A stretch of 58,519 bases of DNA from CAYNSB01 sp964399625 (lineage in GTDB: Bacteria; Planctomycetota; Phycisphaerae; Phycisphaerales; UBA1924): positions 1 to 58,519 of the forward strand of contig CAYNSB010000017.1 of assembly GCA_964399625.1 (NCBI GenBank), written 5' to 3'. The notes below the pieces were generated by a model. That model did no database searches, was not told where the DNA came from, and saw nothing but the letters and a program-made list of their open reading frames with translations. Each line of letters opens with the position of its first letter. Positions within the stretch are counted from its first letter, which is position 1. Positions 47,375 through 55,556 of the stretch are shown one piece after another. The translations under genes and the position numbers were made by a program.

Positions 47375-48244
47375 TCAGCCTCCCGCCGCCGGCGCGGATG
47401 GTGACACGATCGGGTAGAGCACGCGCAACGCCGCGCCGGGTCGATCCGCGCTGGAGCGGTCCGATCGCTGCGACAGCTCGATCGATCCTCCCGCGTTGCG
47501 GATGATCTCGCGGGAGAGCGCCAGCCCGATGCCCCGCCCGGGCTGCTTGGTGGTGAAGCCGAAATCGAAGACTCGATCCACCACGCCGCGCCCGCTCAGG
47601 CCCGAGCCGTCGTCCTGGATGGCGATCAGGATGAATCGGATGCCGTCGCGGGCCGCGGCCTCGTCGGCGACGAACCGCGCCGAAACCTCCACGCACCCCT
47701 CGTGCCCCTCGGGGATCGCCTCGATCGCGTTCTTGATTCCATTGAGCACCACCGCGTACATCGGGCCGACCGGCGCCGCGCCCGTCGCGTGATCGATGCT
47801 CAGCGCCAGACGAACGCGCCGATCCTGAGCGAACGGCGTCAGCACGTCCATCGCGTGGCGGATGCCCTCCTCGAGCGTGATCGGCCGTTCGGGGGCCAAC
47901 GCCGCAGAGCCCACCACCGCGGACGTGCCGCGCATCGCCGCGTTGATCAGGTCCGCCATGCGCTCGAGGGCGGTCTGTGCGGTGTCCAGGTTGCGGCTCG
48001 CGTCGCGGGCTCCCTCTACCTCGCGGGGCAGCATCGCCAGCGAGCGACGCGCAAGCCCCAGGCAACGGATCGACCCGTCGAGCAGGTTCCTCAGTTCGTG
48101 CGTGAGCACGCTCAGGCGTTCGATCGCGAACGGGCCGTCCGTGGGGTCGGGCCGCTCGATCGGCGCACCCCGCTCCAGACGAATGGGCACCCGTCGGGAC
48201 GGGTCGCGATCCGGATTCGGGCGTTGCGTCATGGCATCATCCAT
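47375..48244 (-). CDS. Sensor histidine kinase, soluble, partner of the NtrC-type regulator
   Basis: 289 residues. No membrane helix and no sensor domain are visible; about 45 polar residues lead into the H-box LSVLTHELRNLLDGSI (His49). The HATPase domain has LNGIKNAIEAIPEG, AIQDDGSGLSGRG and DFGFTTKQPGRGIGLALSREI. Adjacent regulator: the stop (TGA) and the next ATG touch with no gap, so the two are almost surely one operon. It probably senses a cytoplasmic signal through a partner protein. ATG 48244 has a GGAGAGGGG site; ATG 48232 is another choice. Confidence 0.88.
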   Translation of the reverse strand: MDDAMTQRPNPDRDPSRRVPIRLERGAPIERPDPTDGPFAIERLSVLTHELRNLLDGSIRCLGLARRSLAMLPREVEGARDASRNLDTAQTALERMADLINAAMRGTSAVVGSAALAPERPITLEEGIRHAMDVLTPFAQDRRVRLALSIDHATGAAPVGPMYAVVLNGIKNAIEAIPEGHEGCVEVSARFVADEAAARDGIRFILIAIQDDGSGLSGRGVVDRVFDFGFTTKQPGRGIGLALSREIIRNAGGSIELSQRSDRSSADRPGAALRVLYPIVSPSAPAAGG

Positions 48245-48483
48245 CGAACCGAGCCCCTCTCCTCTGAACGGCACGGGGCGAATGGATCGCCCGGCGCGCG
48301 TCTCACCCAACCTTTTCGGACCTGGCGCGTTGCGTGCCGGCAACGCCCGTCCTTCATGGAGTGTGACACCGCTTTGAGCTCGCGGCGATCGCCAGGAAAC
48401 GCGCGGGGAATCCTCCCGTCCGTCTGGAACGGCTACGCGGGCGGCGCGGGCTCGCCGGGAGTGAATCGATCGCGGCGCGTCGA

Positions 48484-51400
48484 TCAGGCGACGCCAACCG
48501 CCGCAGCATCGCGATCCGACAGCATGCCCCCGTCGGAGCGTTGCCGCACGGTGCCATCACGCTTCCATGAGCGCTCGCAGCGCGGCTCGCCGCGCAGGTC
48601 GATGACGCGGGGCTCGCTCGCCCTGGCGTCGAGCGTCACCCGGCTCACGCCCAGAAGGTCCGCCAGGTCCGTCGCGTCAAAGCGGGCCAGCACGCCCTCG
48701 CCGTCGGGAAGCACCACGCCCATGTCGAGCGGGTTCTCCACGCCCAGCGCGCCCTTGGCCTTCTCCATCGCCGCCTGCGCGAGCGATCGTGCCTCCAGCA
48801 CCCGGCTCCAGGCGCCGTCGCACGCGATGCCGAGCCCGGGCTTGCCCCGCGTGACCACGAACTCCTTGAGGTGCACGCACACGGACGCGTCCTTGGCATC
48901 CGCGCGGAGCAGCGCGCGATACGCCTCGTCCGCCGTGTGGGGCAGCAACGGCGCGAGCAGACGGGCAAGCCCGTCGGCAAGTTCGTAGAGGACGGTCTGT
49001 GTCTGTCGCCGACGGGGCGAATCGGGCCGATCGCAGTACAGGCGGTCCTTCACCGCGGCGAGGTACGTCGCGCTGAGCGTGTCGTTGCAGAAGTCGTAGA
49101 GCGCCTTCTGCGCGTTCTGGAAGTCGTACCGCTGGTACGCATCGTGCACACGCTCCGCGAGCGCGTCGAAGCGCGACATCACCCACGCGTCGATCGATGT
49201 GCCGGGCACGGAGGCGTGCTCCTTGCCGGGTGGGCCGGCGAAGTCATCGAGATTGCTCAGGATGAATCGGAGCGTGTTGCGCACCTTGCGATAGCTCTCG
49301 CCCGCGAGATCGAAGAACTCGCGATCGACCTTCATGTCGTTCTCGTAGGATTGCCCCGCGACCCACCAGCGCAGCACGTCCACGCCGTAGTTCGCGTAGA
49401 GCGCCTCGATCGTGTCGCCCGAGCTCTTGCTCAGCTTGCGTCCGTCCTTGTCCACCGTGAACCCGTGCGTGAGGAGCGCGCGATACGGCGGGCGCCCCAT
49501 CATGCCCAGCGCCGGCAGCAGGGAACTCTGGAACCAGCCGCGGTGCTGGTCAGCGCCCTCGAGGTACAGGTCGATCGGAAAGTCCGCGCCGCCGGAGCGC
49601 TCGCGCATCACCGCGTTCCACGTGGAGCCGGACTCGAACCACACATCGAGAATGTCCGGGCCCTTCTTCAAGTCTTTCAGGGCCGCGACCGTGAGGGAGC
49701 GGTCCTTCCACCACGAGGGCAGGTCGGAGTCCTTGCTGGGGTCCCAGTGCTTGAGCAGGTCGGCCGGCTCGCTCTGGAACCACACGTCCGCGCCCTTCTC
49801 TCGCACGAGCGCCGCCACGGCGCGCACGCTCGCGGGCGTCATCAGCACGTGCGCCTTCGCGTCGCTCTCGCGCCAGAAGAACGCGGGGATCGGCAGGCCC
49901 CACGCCCGCTGACGGGAGATGCACCAGTCCGGGCGGGACTCGAGCATGCCCCGCATGCGGTTGCGACCCCATTCGGGCACGAAGTGCACCGTCTCGTTGC
50001 TCGCCGCGTTCGGGCTCGCCTCGACGAACGCCAGCGCCGTCTCGCGCAGCGAACGCCCGTCTCGCTTGGTCTTCGCGTCCACGCCGATGAACCACTGCTC
50101 CGTGCAGCGGAAGATCACGGGCGTCTTACTGCGCCAGTCGTGCGGATAGCTGTGCGAGAACGTGTGGCTGAAGAAGAGATGCCCGCTGTTCCGCAGGTGC
50201 TCCACGATCTCGGGATTCGCCTTCCAGATGTCCTTGCCGCGGAGCCACTCGGGCACGCTCGCGTCGTACATGCCGTTCTCGCGCACGGGGCAGTACACCG
50301 GCAGACCGCTCCGACGTCCAGTGTCAAAGTCCTCCGCACCGTGGCCCGGCGCCGTGTGGACCAGCCCCGTGCCATCCTCCAGCGTGACGTAGTCCGCCGG
50401 AAGAAGCGAGAACACCGGACTGCTCTTCGCGTCGGATCGCGTCACGAACGGGTGCCGGTAGCGCAGCCCCACGAGCCGCTCGCCGCTCGTCCTGGCAAGA
50501 ACGACCACATCCTCGGCCTTCGCGGCCTTGGTCACCTTCTCGACGAGCGCCGTCGCCATCACCGTGACGTTGCCATCTACGAAGACGAGCGCGTACTCGA
50601 ACTTCGGATTCACCGCGATCGCCAGATTCGCCGGGAGCGTCCAGGGCGTCGTCGTCCAGATCATGAACGAGGGGCGTACATCGGGCCGGGTGCCCGGAAC
50701 CGGCGCACGCGACTTCGCTTCGCCCGCATCGCCGTTTGCTTCTGGGCCCTCGTCTTCGTCGCCCTCCGCGACCTCTGTGTCCCCGGCGTTCGACTCCGCC
50801 TTGGGCAGCCCGAACGCGTCGTACACCGCCTCCGCGTCCTCCGCCTCGAAATCCACGTACACCGAGATGTCGTCCCGGTCCTCGTACTCGAGCTCCGCCT
50901 CGGCCAGCGCCGTCTCGTTCGCGATCGACCAGTGCACCGGCTTGAGCGCTCGGTACACCAGGCCCTGGTCCATCAGTGCGGCGAGCACCTCGAGCGTTGC
51001 GCCCTCGAACGAGGGCTGCATCGTCAGGTAGGGATGCTCGTAGTCCGCGAGCGTGAGCGCGCGGGTCATCTGCTCGACGTGCAGCTTGACGTACTTCTCC
51101 GCGTACCTCTGGCACTCGCGGCGCACCGCCATCCGTCGCTGATCCTCCGGCAGGCTCTTGAGCTTGTCGAGCTTGCCCGCCTCCATCAGCTCGAGCATCA
51201 CCTTGTGTTCGATGGGCAGCCCGTGGCAGTCCCAGCCGGGAACGAACGGGCAGTCCATCCCCATCATCGAGCGCGAGCGCACGACGAAGTCCTTCAGGCT
51301 CTTATTCAGCAGGTGCCCGAGGTGGATCGAGCCGTTGGCGTAGGGCGGCCCGTCATGGAAAACGAACCGAGGCCTGCCCTTGCTCGCCTCACGCACGCGC

Positions 51401-51573
51401 TCGTACAGCTTCATGCCCTGCCAGCGCTTGATGCTCGCGGGCTCGTTCTGCACCAGGTTCGCCTTCATGGGGAAGGCGGTCTTGGGAAGGTTCAGCGTTG
51501 ATCGATACCGGCTCTTTTCCTCGCCCTTGGTGTTCTCGGCGTCGGGCTTGGAGGGTGGAGACGACTGGGACAT
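48484..51573 (-). CDS. ileS: Isoleucyl-tRNA synthetase
   Basis: 1029 residues. Class I synthetase: HIGH-type motif HLGH at 84-87 (PPYANGSIHLGHLLN), KMSKS-type motif KLSKS near 712, the editing domain CP1 in between, and an anticodon-binding domain at the end. Two odd points. An acidic low-complexity insert of about 40 residues (AEGDEDEGPEANGD) lies in CP1. The C-terminal zinc knuckle is degenerate: it keeps one Cys (RCERSW) where other enzymes have four. The ATG has GGAGGA 9 nt upstream. The gene is 303 bp downstream of the DUF2617-like gene, on the same strand. No T-box motif is visible in the leader. Confidence 0.95.
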   Translation of the reverse strand: MSQSSPPSKPDAENTKGEEKSRYRSTLNLPKTAFPMKANLVQNEPASIKRWQGMKLYERVREASKGRPRFVFHDGPPYANGSIHLGHLLNKSLKDFVVRSRSMMGMDCPFVPGWDCHGLPIEHKVMLELMEAGKLDKLKSLPEDQRRMAVRRECQRYAEKYVKLHVEQMTRALTLADYEHPYLTMQPSFEGATLEVLAALMDQGLVYRALKPVHWSIANETALAEAELEYEDRDDISVYVDFEAEDAEAVYDAFGLPKAESNAGDTEVAEGDEDEGPEANGDAGEAKSRAPVPGTRPDVRPSFMIWTTTPWTLPANLAIAVNPKFEYALVFVDGNVTVMATALVEKVTKAAKAEDVVVLARTSGERLVGLRYRHPFVTRSDAKSSPVFSLLPADYVTLEDGTGLVHTAPGHGAEDFDTGRRSGLPVYCPVRENGMYDASVPEWLRGKDIWKANPEIVEHLRNSGHLFFSHTFSHSYPHDWRSKTPVIFRCTEQWFIGVDAKTKRDGRSLRETALAFVEASPNAASNETVHFVPEWGRNRMRGMLESRPDWCISRQRAWGLPIPAFFWRESDAKAHVLMTPASVRAVAALVREKGADVWFQSEPADLLKHWDPSKDSDLPSWWKDRSLTVAALKDLKKGPDILDVWFESGSTWNAVMRERSGGADFPIDLYLEGADQHRGWFQSSLLPALGMMGRPPYRALLTHGFTVDKDGRKLSKSSGDTIEALYANYGVDVLRWWVAGQSYENDMKVDREFFDLAGESYRKVRNTLRFILSNLDDFAGPPGKEHASVPGTSIDAWVMSRFDALAERVHDAYQRYDFQNAQKALYDFCNDTLSATYLAAVKDRLYCDRPDSPRRRQTQTVLYELADGLARLLAPLLPHTADEAYRALLRADAKDASVCVHLKEFVVTRGKPGLGIACDGAWSRVLEARSLAQAAMEKAKGALGVENPLDMGVVLPDGEGVLARFDATDLADLLGVSRVTLDARASEPRVIDLRGEPRCERSWKRDGTVRQRSDGGMLSDRDAAAVGVA

Positions 51574-51647
51574 GGCGACGGTCCTCCGGGCTCAAGACAC
51601 CCCAGCCATCGTGCCGGGAGTGAGCGAGAGCGGCGGGTGTGACGCGG

Positions 51648-51653
51648 ATACTA
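51648..51653 (-). promoter_or_regulatory. -10-like box in the ileS leader
   Basis: TAGTAT on the minus strand would start a transcript near 51641, with a leader of about 68 nt holding the GGAGGA ribosome site. No good -35 box. Confidence 0.4.
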
Positions 51654-51778
51654 GCGGGATACGAACGCGATGAAGGTGGGCGCGAGTGGCGCAGCCGAGA
51701 GTGACCATCGCCCCGCCGCAAGAGATCCGAGTCGGATGGCCCACGCACATCAAGAAGCGCGAGCGCCCGCACGGCCCC

Positions 51779-51829
51779 TCAGCGGGGCGTGGTAATTCGG
51801 ATCGACCGGGTCGCGCGGTGCGGCTTCAT
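51779..51829 (-). other. Possible 16-codon leader ORF upstream of ileS
   Basis: ATG to TGA, reads MKPHRATRSIRITTPR. The ATG is 7 nt after a TAGAAT box (51842-51837), the same geometry as the leaderless genes here. It has two Ile codons among 16. It may be a leader peptide or chance. There is otherwise nothing recognisable in the 303-bp gap before ileS. Confidence 0.25.
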
Positions 51830-51836
51830 GCGGGCC

Positions 51837-51842
51837 ATTCTA
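51837..51842 (-). promoter_or_regulatory. -10-like box upstream of the 16-codon ORF
   Basis: TAGAAT, five of six to consensus, in the gap between the DUF2617-like gene and ileS on the minus strand. Confidence 0.4.
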
Positions 51843-51876
51843 TCGGCGACGAGCCCTCGCGAGTCCAATGACGCGC

Positions 51877-52422
51877 TTACGCATGCTCGAAGATGCTCTG
51901 CGAGCGGATCACCAAGCCCCCCGAGCAGATCAGGTGGTACGCCTGGATGTGCGCCTGCCGCGGGAACGTCTGGACCTCGAGGATCGACGCGCACGCCCCT
52001 ACGTCGTCGTCCCAGCGATGCACGATCGCCTTGCTCTCGCGGGCGTCCCGCAGGAGCTCGTCGTGCGTCGAGGCGTACACGTTCTCAGGGAGGTTCTCGC
52101 TCTGCACGGAGTTCATGTACACGATGCCAAGGCGATCGAAGCGGTACTCGAAATCGCGCTCGCCCAGCGCCGGAAACGCCGCAACAGAGGCCGTTTCGGT
52201 CATCTTGGGCGGCGGGTCGCTCAGCACCTCGCACACGCTCGAACCGTTCCTGCAGAAACGCAGCACGTGCGCCTCGGGCATGACCCACGCCTCGAGCTCG
52301 TAGCCCGCATCTTTGAACACCCGGCATCCCTTGATGCCAAAGAGCTCGGGATGGAGCGCGCGATTGAAGAGAACGATCTGATGTCCCTGCACGCCGCTCA
52401 TTGGCTTGGTCGGAACGCTCAT
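51877..52422 (-). CDS. Conserved unknown protein, possibly DUF2617-like
   Basis: 181 residues, soluble, no signal peptide. Near the N-terminus is GHQIVLFNRALHPELFGIKG; in the middle are FEYRFDRLGIVYMNSVQSE and a stretch with many acidic and His residues (IVHRWDDDVGACASILEVQTFP). The end reads AYHLICSGGLVIRSQSIFE. The N-terminal pattern reminds me of DUF2617, an uncharacterised bacterial family, but I could not check. The ATG at 52422 has GGGAG about 9 nt upstream. Two palindromes lie 60-110 bp upstream and may be operators. Confidence 0.7.
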   Translation of the reverse strand: MSVPTKPMSGVQGHQIVLFNRALHPELFGIKGCRVFKDAGYELEAWVMPEAHVLRFCRNGSSVCEVLSDPPPKMTETASVAAFPALGERDFEYRFDRLGIVYMNSVQSENLPENVYASTHDELLRDARESKAIVHRWDDDVGACASILEVQTFPRQAHIQAYHLICSGGLVIRSQSIFEHA

Positions 52423-52484
52423 GCGGAGGCTCCCTGGCATCCTGCCGGTCGGGCCCGCAAGCCCGGATCTCCGTCATCTGTTGG

Positions 52485-52499
52485 GTGCGCAATGCGCAC
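52485..52499. promoter_or_regulatory. 15-bp perfect palindrome (possible operator)
   Basis: GTGCGCA-A-TGCGCAC, 62 bp upstream of the DUF2617-like start. The symmetry and size suit a dimeric regulator. Confidence 0.45.
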
Positions 52500-52502
52500 A
52501 AC

Positions 52503-52529
52503 CACCGATAGATCAAAGGACTATCGGTG
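52503..52529. promoter_or_regulatory. 27-bp inverted repeat (possible operator or hairpin)
   Basis: CACCGATAG and CTATCGGTG, 9 bp each, around a 9-nt centre (ATCAAAGGA), 3 bp from the neighbouring palindrome. There is no T-run, so it is not a plain terminator. Confidence 0.5.
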
Positions 52530-52803
52530 AATCCTCGGTTATCGAACCTGCAAACCCCACGAACACCCCACAACCCATCGAGTGCCTACACCGCGATGCC
52601 ACGAGCCGCAGTAGGCGATCCACTTCGTACTATGTGCCAAGGTTATCAAATCGTTCGCGCGATTCAATACCCTTGTAGAAACTTTTTCACGTCGTGCGCG
52701 CGCAGTTCACACACAAAAGTCCTCCGGTCAGAGCGCGTGCAACGCTCCAGTCCGGCGGCGCGCCGGGAGCGCATGAGCCGCGATCGCGTACCCTTCACAT
52801 CGT
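52530..52803. other. Gap before tRNA-Arg, locally low GC
   Basis: Lower GC than the surroundings, with A/T runs (AACTTTTTC, TTATCAAAT). It should contain the tRNA promoter, but no clear -35/-10 pair was found. No other gene seen. Confidence 0.4.
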
Positions 52804-52876
52804 GCCCCCGTAGCTCAGTTGGTAGAGCACGCGCCTTCTAAGCGCGAGCGCGCTGGTTCGAGTCCAGCCGGGGGTG
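52804..52876 (+). tRNA. tRNA-Arg (anticodon UCU)
   Basis: 73 nt, full cloverleaf. Acceptor GCCCCCG with CGGGGGT (one G-U pair), D arm GCTC/GAGC with loop AGTTGGTA, anticodon stem CGCGC/GCGCG with loop CTTCTAA (anticodon TCT, reads AGA and perhaps AGG). Five-nt variable loop; T arm GCTGG/CCAGC with TTCGAGT; discriminator G. CCA is not encoded. AGA is likely a rare codon in this high-GC genome. No repeat of the tRNA 3' end marking an integrated element was noticed. Confidence 0.96.
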
Positions 52877-52951
52877 TTGACAGACTCATCGATCCTCTCG
52901 CTTCGGGCCGATCGATCGTTCACAGCCCTGACTCCACGGAGCCCTCCAGAC

Positions 52952-54343
52952 ATGTCCAACGCCCTGACCCAGTTCGATTGGAAGCCCCAACCCCAGGCCG
53001 GCGCGCTCATCGGCTCGATCGTCTCGACCTTTCTCTCGCGATGCCCGGGCGCGGCCGATCTGGCCCGGAAGATGAAGGATGCGACCGGCTCGCGCTTCGT
53101 GGACTGGATCGACCACATCCGCGCGCCCAAGACGGGTCAGTTGGAGGCCGAACTCAAGCGAACCGGGTTCACCCACCGCCCCATGCCCGGCGCACCCGAC
53201 CACTACATCCACGAGGGCGCGATGTTCCCCGTCGTCGTGCTCGAGGCCCGCTCGAACACCGCGGTCTTCGTCAAGGTCGACGCGGTGGCGGACTTCGCCG
53301 CGACCTGGCGCATCGAGCATCCCATCCAGGGCGAGCCGCTCGGGCGGCTCCGTCAGATGAAGGCGTTCGCCCCGACCGCGGGGGGCGGTCCGGACGAGAT
53401 GTGGGTCATCGAGCGCCACGGCTACAGGGGGTTCGATCTTCCGCGTTTCGACGCCACCAAGGCCATCCTTGCCCAGCGACACCTCGAGGCACTGCGCCGG
53501 CGGCGGCGCGACTGGCCCACGGACGCCGAGGGCTTCGCGCACACGCACGCGCTGGTGGACGCGTCGATCAAGGACCTCGGCGCCGACTGGACGTGCGACC
53601 TTTGGTTCGAGGGTGAGCGTCGGTACTGGCAATCGCGCAACCGCGCGGCCAAGGTGCAGAAGGACCGCCAGGATCGCCTGGGGCTCGGGTGGGCGAACCA
53701 CGATCACCACACCTACCGGTGCTCGCGCGAGAACTTCAAGGACCTCATCCGCCTCTGGGAGAAGCTCGGCTTCCGAGCGCGCGAGCGGTTCTACGCGGGC
53801 GCCGAGGCCGGATGGGGCGCCCAGGTGATGGAGCAGCCCGTCGCGGGCATCACGACGTTCAACGACGTGGACATGAGCCCCGAGGAACTGCTGGGCGACT
53901 TCTCGCACGACGGGCTGCCGCCCTCCAAGGACAAGCTGGGGACGGTCGGCCTCTGGTGCGCATTGCACGGCGAGGCCGTGCTCCAGGCGGGCATGCACCA
54001 CCTCGAGTGCCAGTTCGATTGGCACGCGCTCAAGGACCAGCTCGAGTCCGAGGCGAAGATCAAGACGATGGACCCGTTCACGACGTTCCCGTACCTGCGT
54101 CAGGCGTTCACCGAGGGCGAGCGCTGGGCGATCGACCCCAAGCGCATCGACGCGCTCCTGGCCCGGGGCCTCATCACCAAGGAGCAGGGCGAGACGTTCC
54201 GCGCGCACGGCGCGATCGGCTCGCACCTGGAGAACCTCGAGCGCAACGACGGGTTCAAGGGCTTCAACCAGAAGGGCGTGAGCGACATCATCGCACGGAC
54301 CGACCCGCGCAAGCTCGCCAAGCCCGTCGCCGCGGGGGCCTGA
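52952..54343 (+). CDS. Large unknown protein with possible VOC-type metal domain
   Basis: 463 residues, soluble. No family recognised. The N-terminal 240 residues include ATGSRFVDWIDHI, TGFTHRPMPG and VVVLEARSNTAVFVKVDAV. The second half starts LGWANHDHHTYRCSRENF, followed by IRLWEKLGFRARERFYAG. This His-x-x-His start plus a helix ending LGF is like vicinal-oxygen-chelate metal enzymes. A further His cluster, MHHLECQFDWH, could supply other ligands. The start was chosen at the first ATG after the tRNA, with only a weak GGAG. It stands alone between the tRNA and the EamA gene. Confidence 0.65.
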   Translation: MSNALTQFDWKPQPQAGALIGSIVSTFLSRCPGAADLARKMKDATGSRFVDWIDHIRAPKTGQLEAELKRTGFTHRPMPGAPDHYIHEGAMFPVVVLEARSNTAVFVKVDAVADFAATWRIEHPIQGEPLGRLRQMKAFAPTAGGGPDEMWVIERHGYRGFDLPRFDATKAILAQRHLEALRRRRRDWPTDAEGFAHTHALVDASIKDLGADWTCDLWFEGERRYWQSRNRAAKVQKDRQDRLGLGWANHDHHTYRCSRENFKDLIRLWEKLGFRARERFYAGAEAGWGAQVMEQPVAGITTFNDVDMSPEELLGDFSHDGLPPSKDKLGTVGLWCALHGEAVLQAGMHHLECQFDWHALKDQLESEAKIKTMDPFTTFPYLRQAFTEGERWAIDPKRIDALLARGLITKEQGETFRAHGAIGSHLENLERNDGFKGFNQKGVSDIIARTDPRKLAKPVAAGA

Positions 54344-54518
54344 GCCGGGCCGCGGATGCCGCTTCCCGGCGCGGACAAGGAACGGATGCGTTCGAATGAA
54401 GCATGTGCACGCGGCGATGTCGTGAGGCGATCGACGCTCGGCTGCGCGGCTTGCAATGTTTCTGCGGTCCGCGATTCTCAACGTAAATCCGCGGCCATTG
54501 CATCTTCGTGATCCCGCC

Positions 54519-54524
54519 TACGCT
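54519..54524 (+). promoter_or_regulatory. -10-like box before the EamA gene, leaderless geometry
   Basis: TACGCT lies 9 nt before the TTG at 54534, the same hexamer as before kynA. No ribosome site. Confidence 0.4.
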
Positions 54525-54533
54525 CGATCCGCG

Positions 54534-55556
54534 TTGAGCGACACACCCTCCAGCGAGCTCCCGGCCCAACACACGCCCTGGGCGGGGCTGGTGACGGTGA
54601 TCCTGACGCTCCTGGGCTGGTCCAGCGTCCCAATTTTCATCAAGCATTTCTCGCACTCCATCGATGTGTGGACGAGCAACGGCTGGCGATTCGCTATGTC
54701 CATGCTCCTCTGGCTTCCCTTGGTCGTGTGGTGCGCGATCCGGCGCCGGCTGCCCAAGGACATCTGGCGTGCCGCGCTCGTCCCGAGCATCTTCAACACG
54801 CTCGGACAGATCACGTTCGGCGCCGCCCACTACCACATCGAGCCCGGGCTGATCACGTTCGGCTTGCGCACGCAGATCGTCTTCGTGACGGCCGGCGCGG
54901 CGCTGCTCTTCGCCGCGGAGCGCCGCGTCGTTCGCTCCGGGTGGTACATCGGGGGGCTGCTGCTCGTGATCGTGGGCTCGCTCGCGATGATCGTGCTGAG
55001 CAAGGGCTTCGGGCAGAACGCGACCACGCTGGGGGTGCTGCTGGCGGTGGGGTCGGGGCTGTTCTACGCGTGCTACGCGCTGAGCGTGCGCTGGTTCATG
55101 AGCGAGCACCACCCGATCATCGCGTTCGCGGTGGTGAGCCAGTACTCGGGCGCGGTGCTCATCGCCCTGATGCTCCGCCTGGGCCACCGCTCGGGCGCGG
55201 ATGTCTTCGCGCTGAGCACGAATCAGTGGCTGCTGCTCTTTGCGTCGGCGATGATCGGCATCGCGATCGGGCACGTCTTCTACTTCATCGCGATCCGCTC
55301 CCTGGGCATCGCGATCTCCAGCGGCGTGATCCAGCTCCAGCCCATCATCGTTTCCGTCGCGTCGCTCTGGATCTTCGGCGAGCGCCTCTCGCCGGCACAG
55401 TGGGCCTTTGGCGGCGTGGCGCTCGTGGGCGCGATGGTGATCCTGAGCGTGCAGCAGCGACTCAGGCGTGCCGCCCGCGACCACTCTCCGCCCCCTGCCG
55501 GTGCCACGCCCGCGCCGGGCGAGCCGGTCAACAATGAAAGAGCGGTGACCCGATGA
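54534..55556 (+). CDS. EamA-family (DMT) transporter
   Basis: Ten-helix inner-membrane carrier of the drug/metabolite transporter group, 340 residues. Two EamA halves: the first begins GLVTVILTLLGWSSVPIFIKHF, the second GVLLAVGSGLFYACYALSVRWF. The second half closes with SSGVIQLQPIIVSVASLWIFGERL, a family hallmark. Substrate unknown. The TTG at 54534 is proposed because the -10-like box is 9 nt upstream and the first helix begins soon after; ATG 54456 would add 26 residues. The stop overlaps the quinone oxidoreductase ATG (ATGA). Confidence 0.87.
   Translation: MSDTPSSELPAQHTPWAGLVTVILTLLGWSSVPIFIKHFSHSIDVWTSNGWRFAMSMLLWLPLVVWCAIRRRLPKDIWRAALVPSIFNTLGQITFGAAHYHIEPGLITFGLRTQIVFVTAGAALLFAAERRVVRSGWYIGGLLLVIVGSLAMIVLSKGFGQNATTLGVLLAVGSGLFYACYALSVRWFMSEHHPIIAFAVVSQYSGAVLIALMLRLGHRSGADVFALSTNQWLLLFASAMIGIAIGHVFYFIAIRSLGIAISSGVIQLQPIIVSVASLWIFGERLSPAQWAFGGVALVGAMVILSVQQRLRRAARDHSPPPAGATPAPGEPVNNERAVTR

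Noticed and set aside
48327..48346. Terminator after ileS
   Set aside because: A 7-bp stem GCGTTGC/GCAACGC is 140 nt past the stop and has no T-run on the minus strand.
51574..51780. T-box riboswitch before ileS
   Set aside because: No GGGTGGNACCGCG-type T-box sequence or antiterminator stem is visible on the minus strand.
52804..53000. Genomic island inserted at tRNA-Arg
   Set aside because: No integrase gene and no repeat of the tRNA end was seen; flanking genes look chromosomal.
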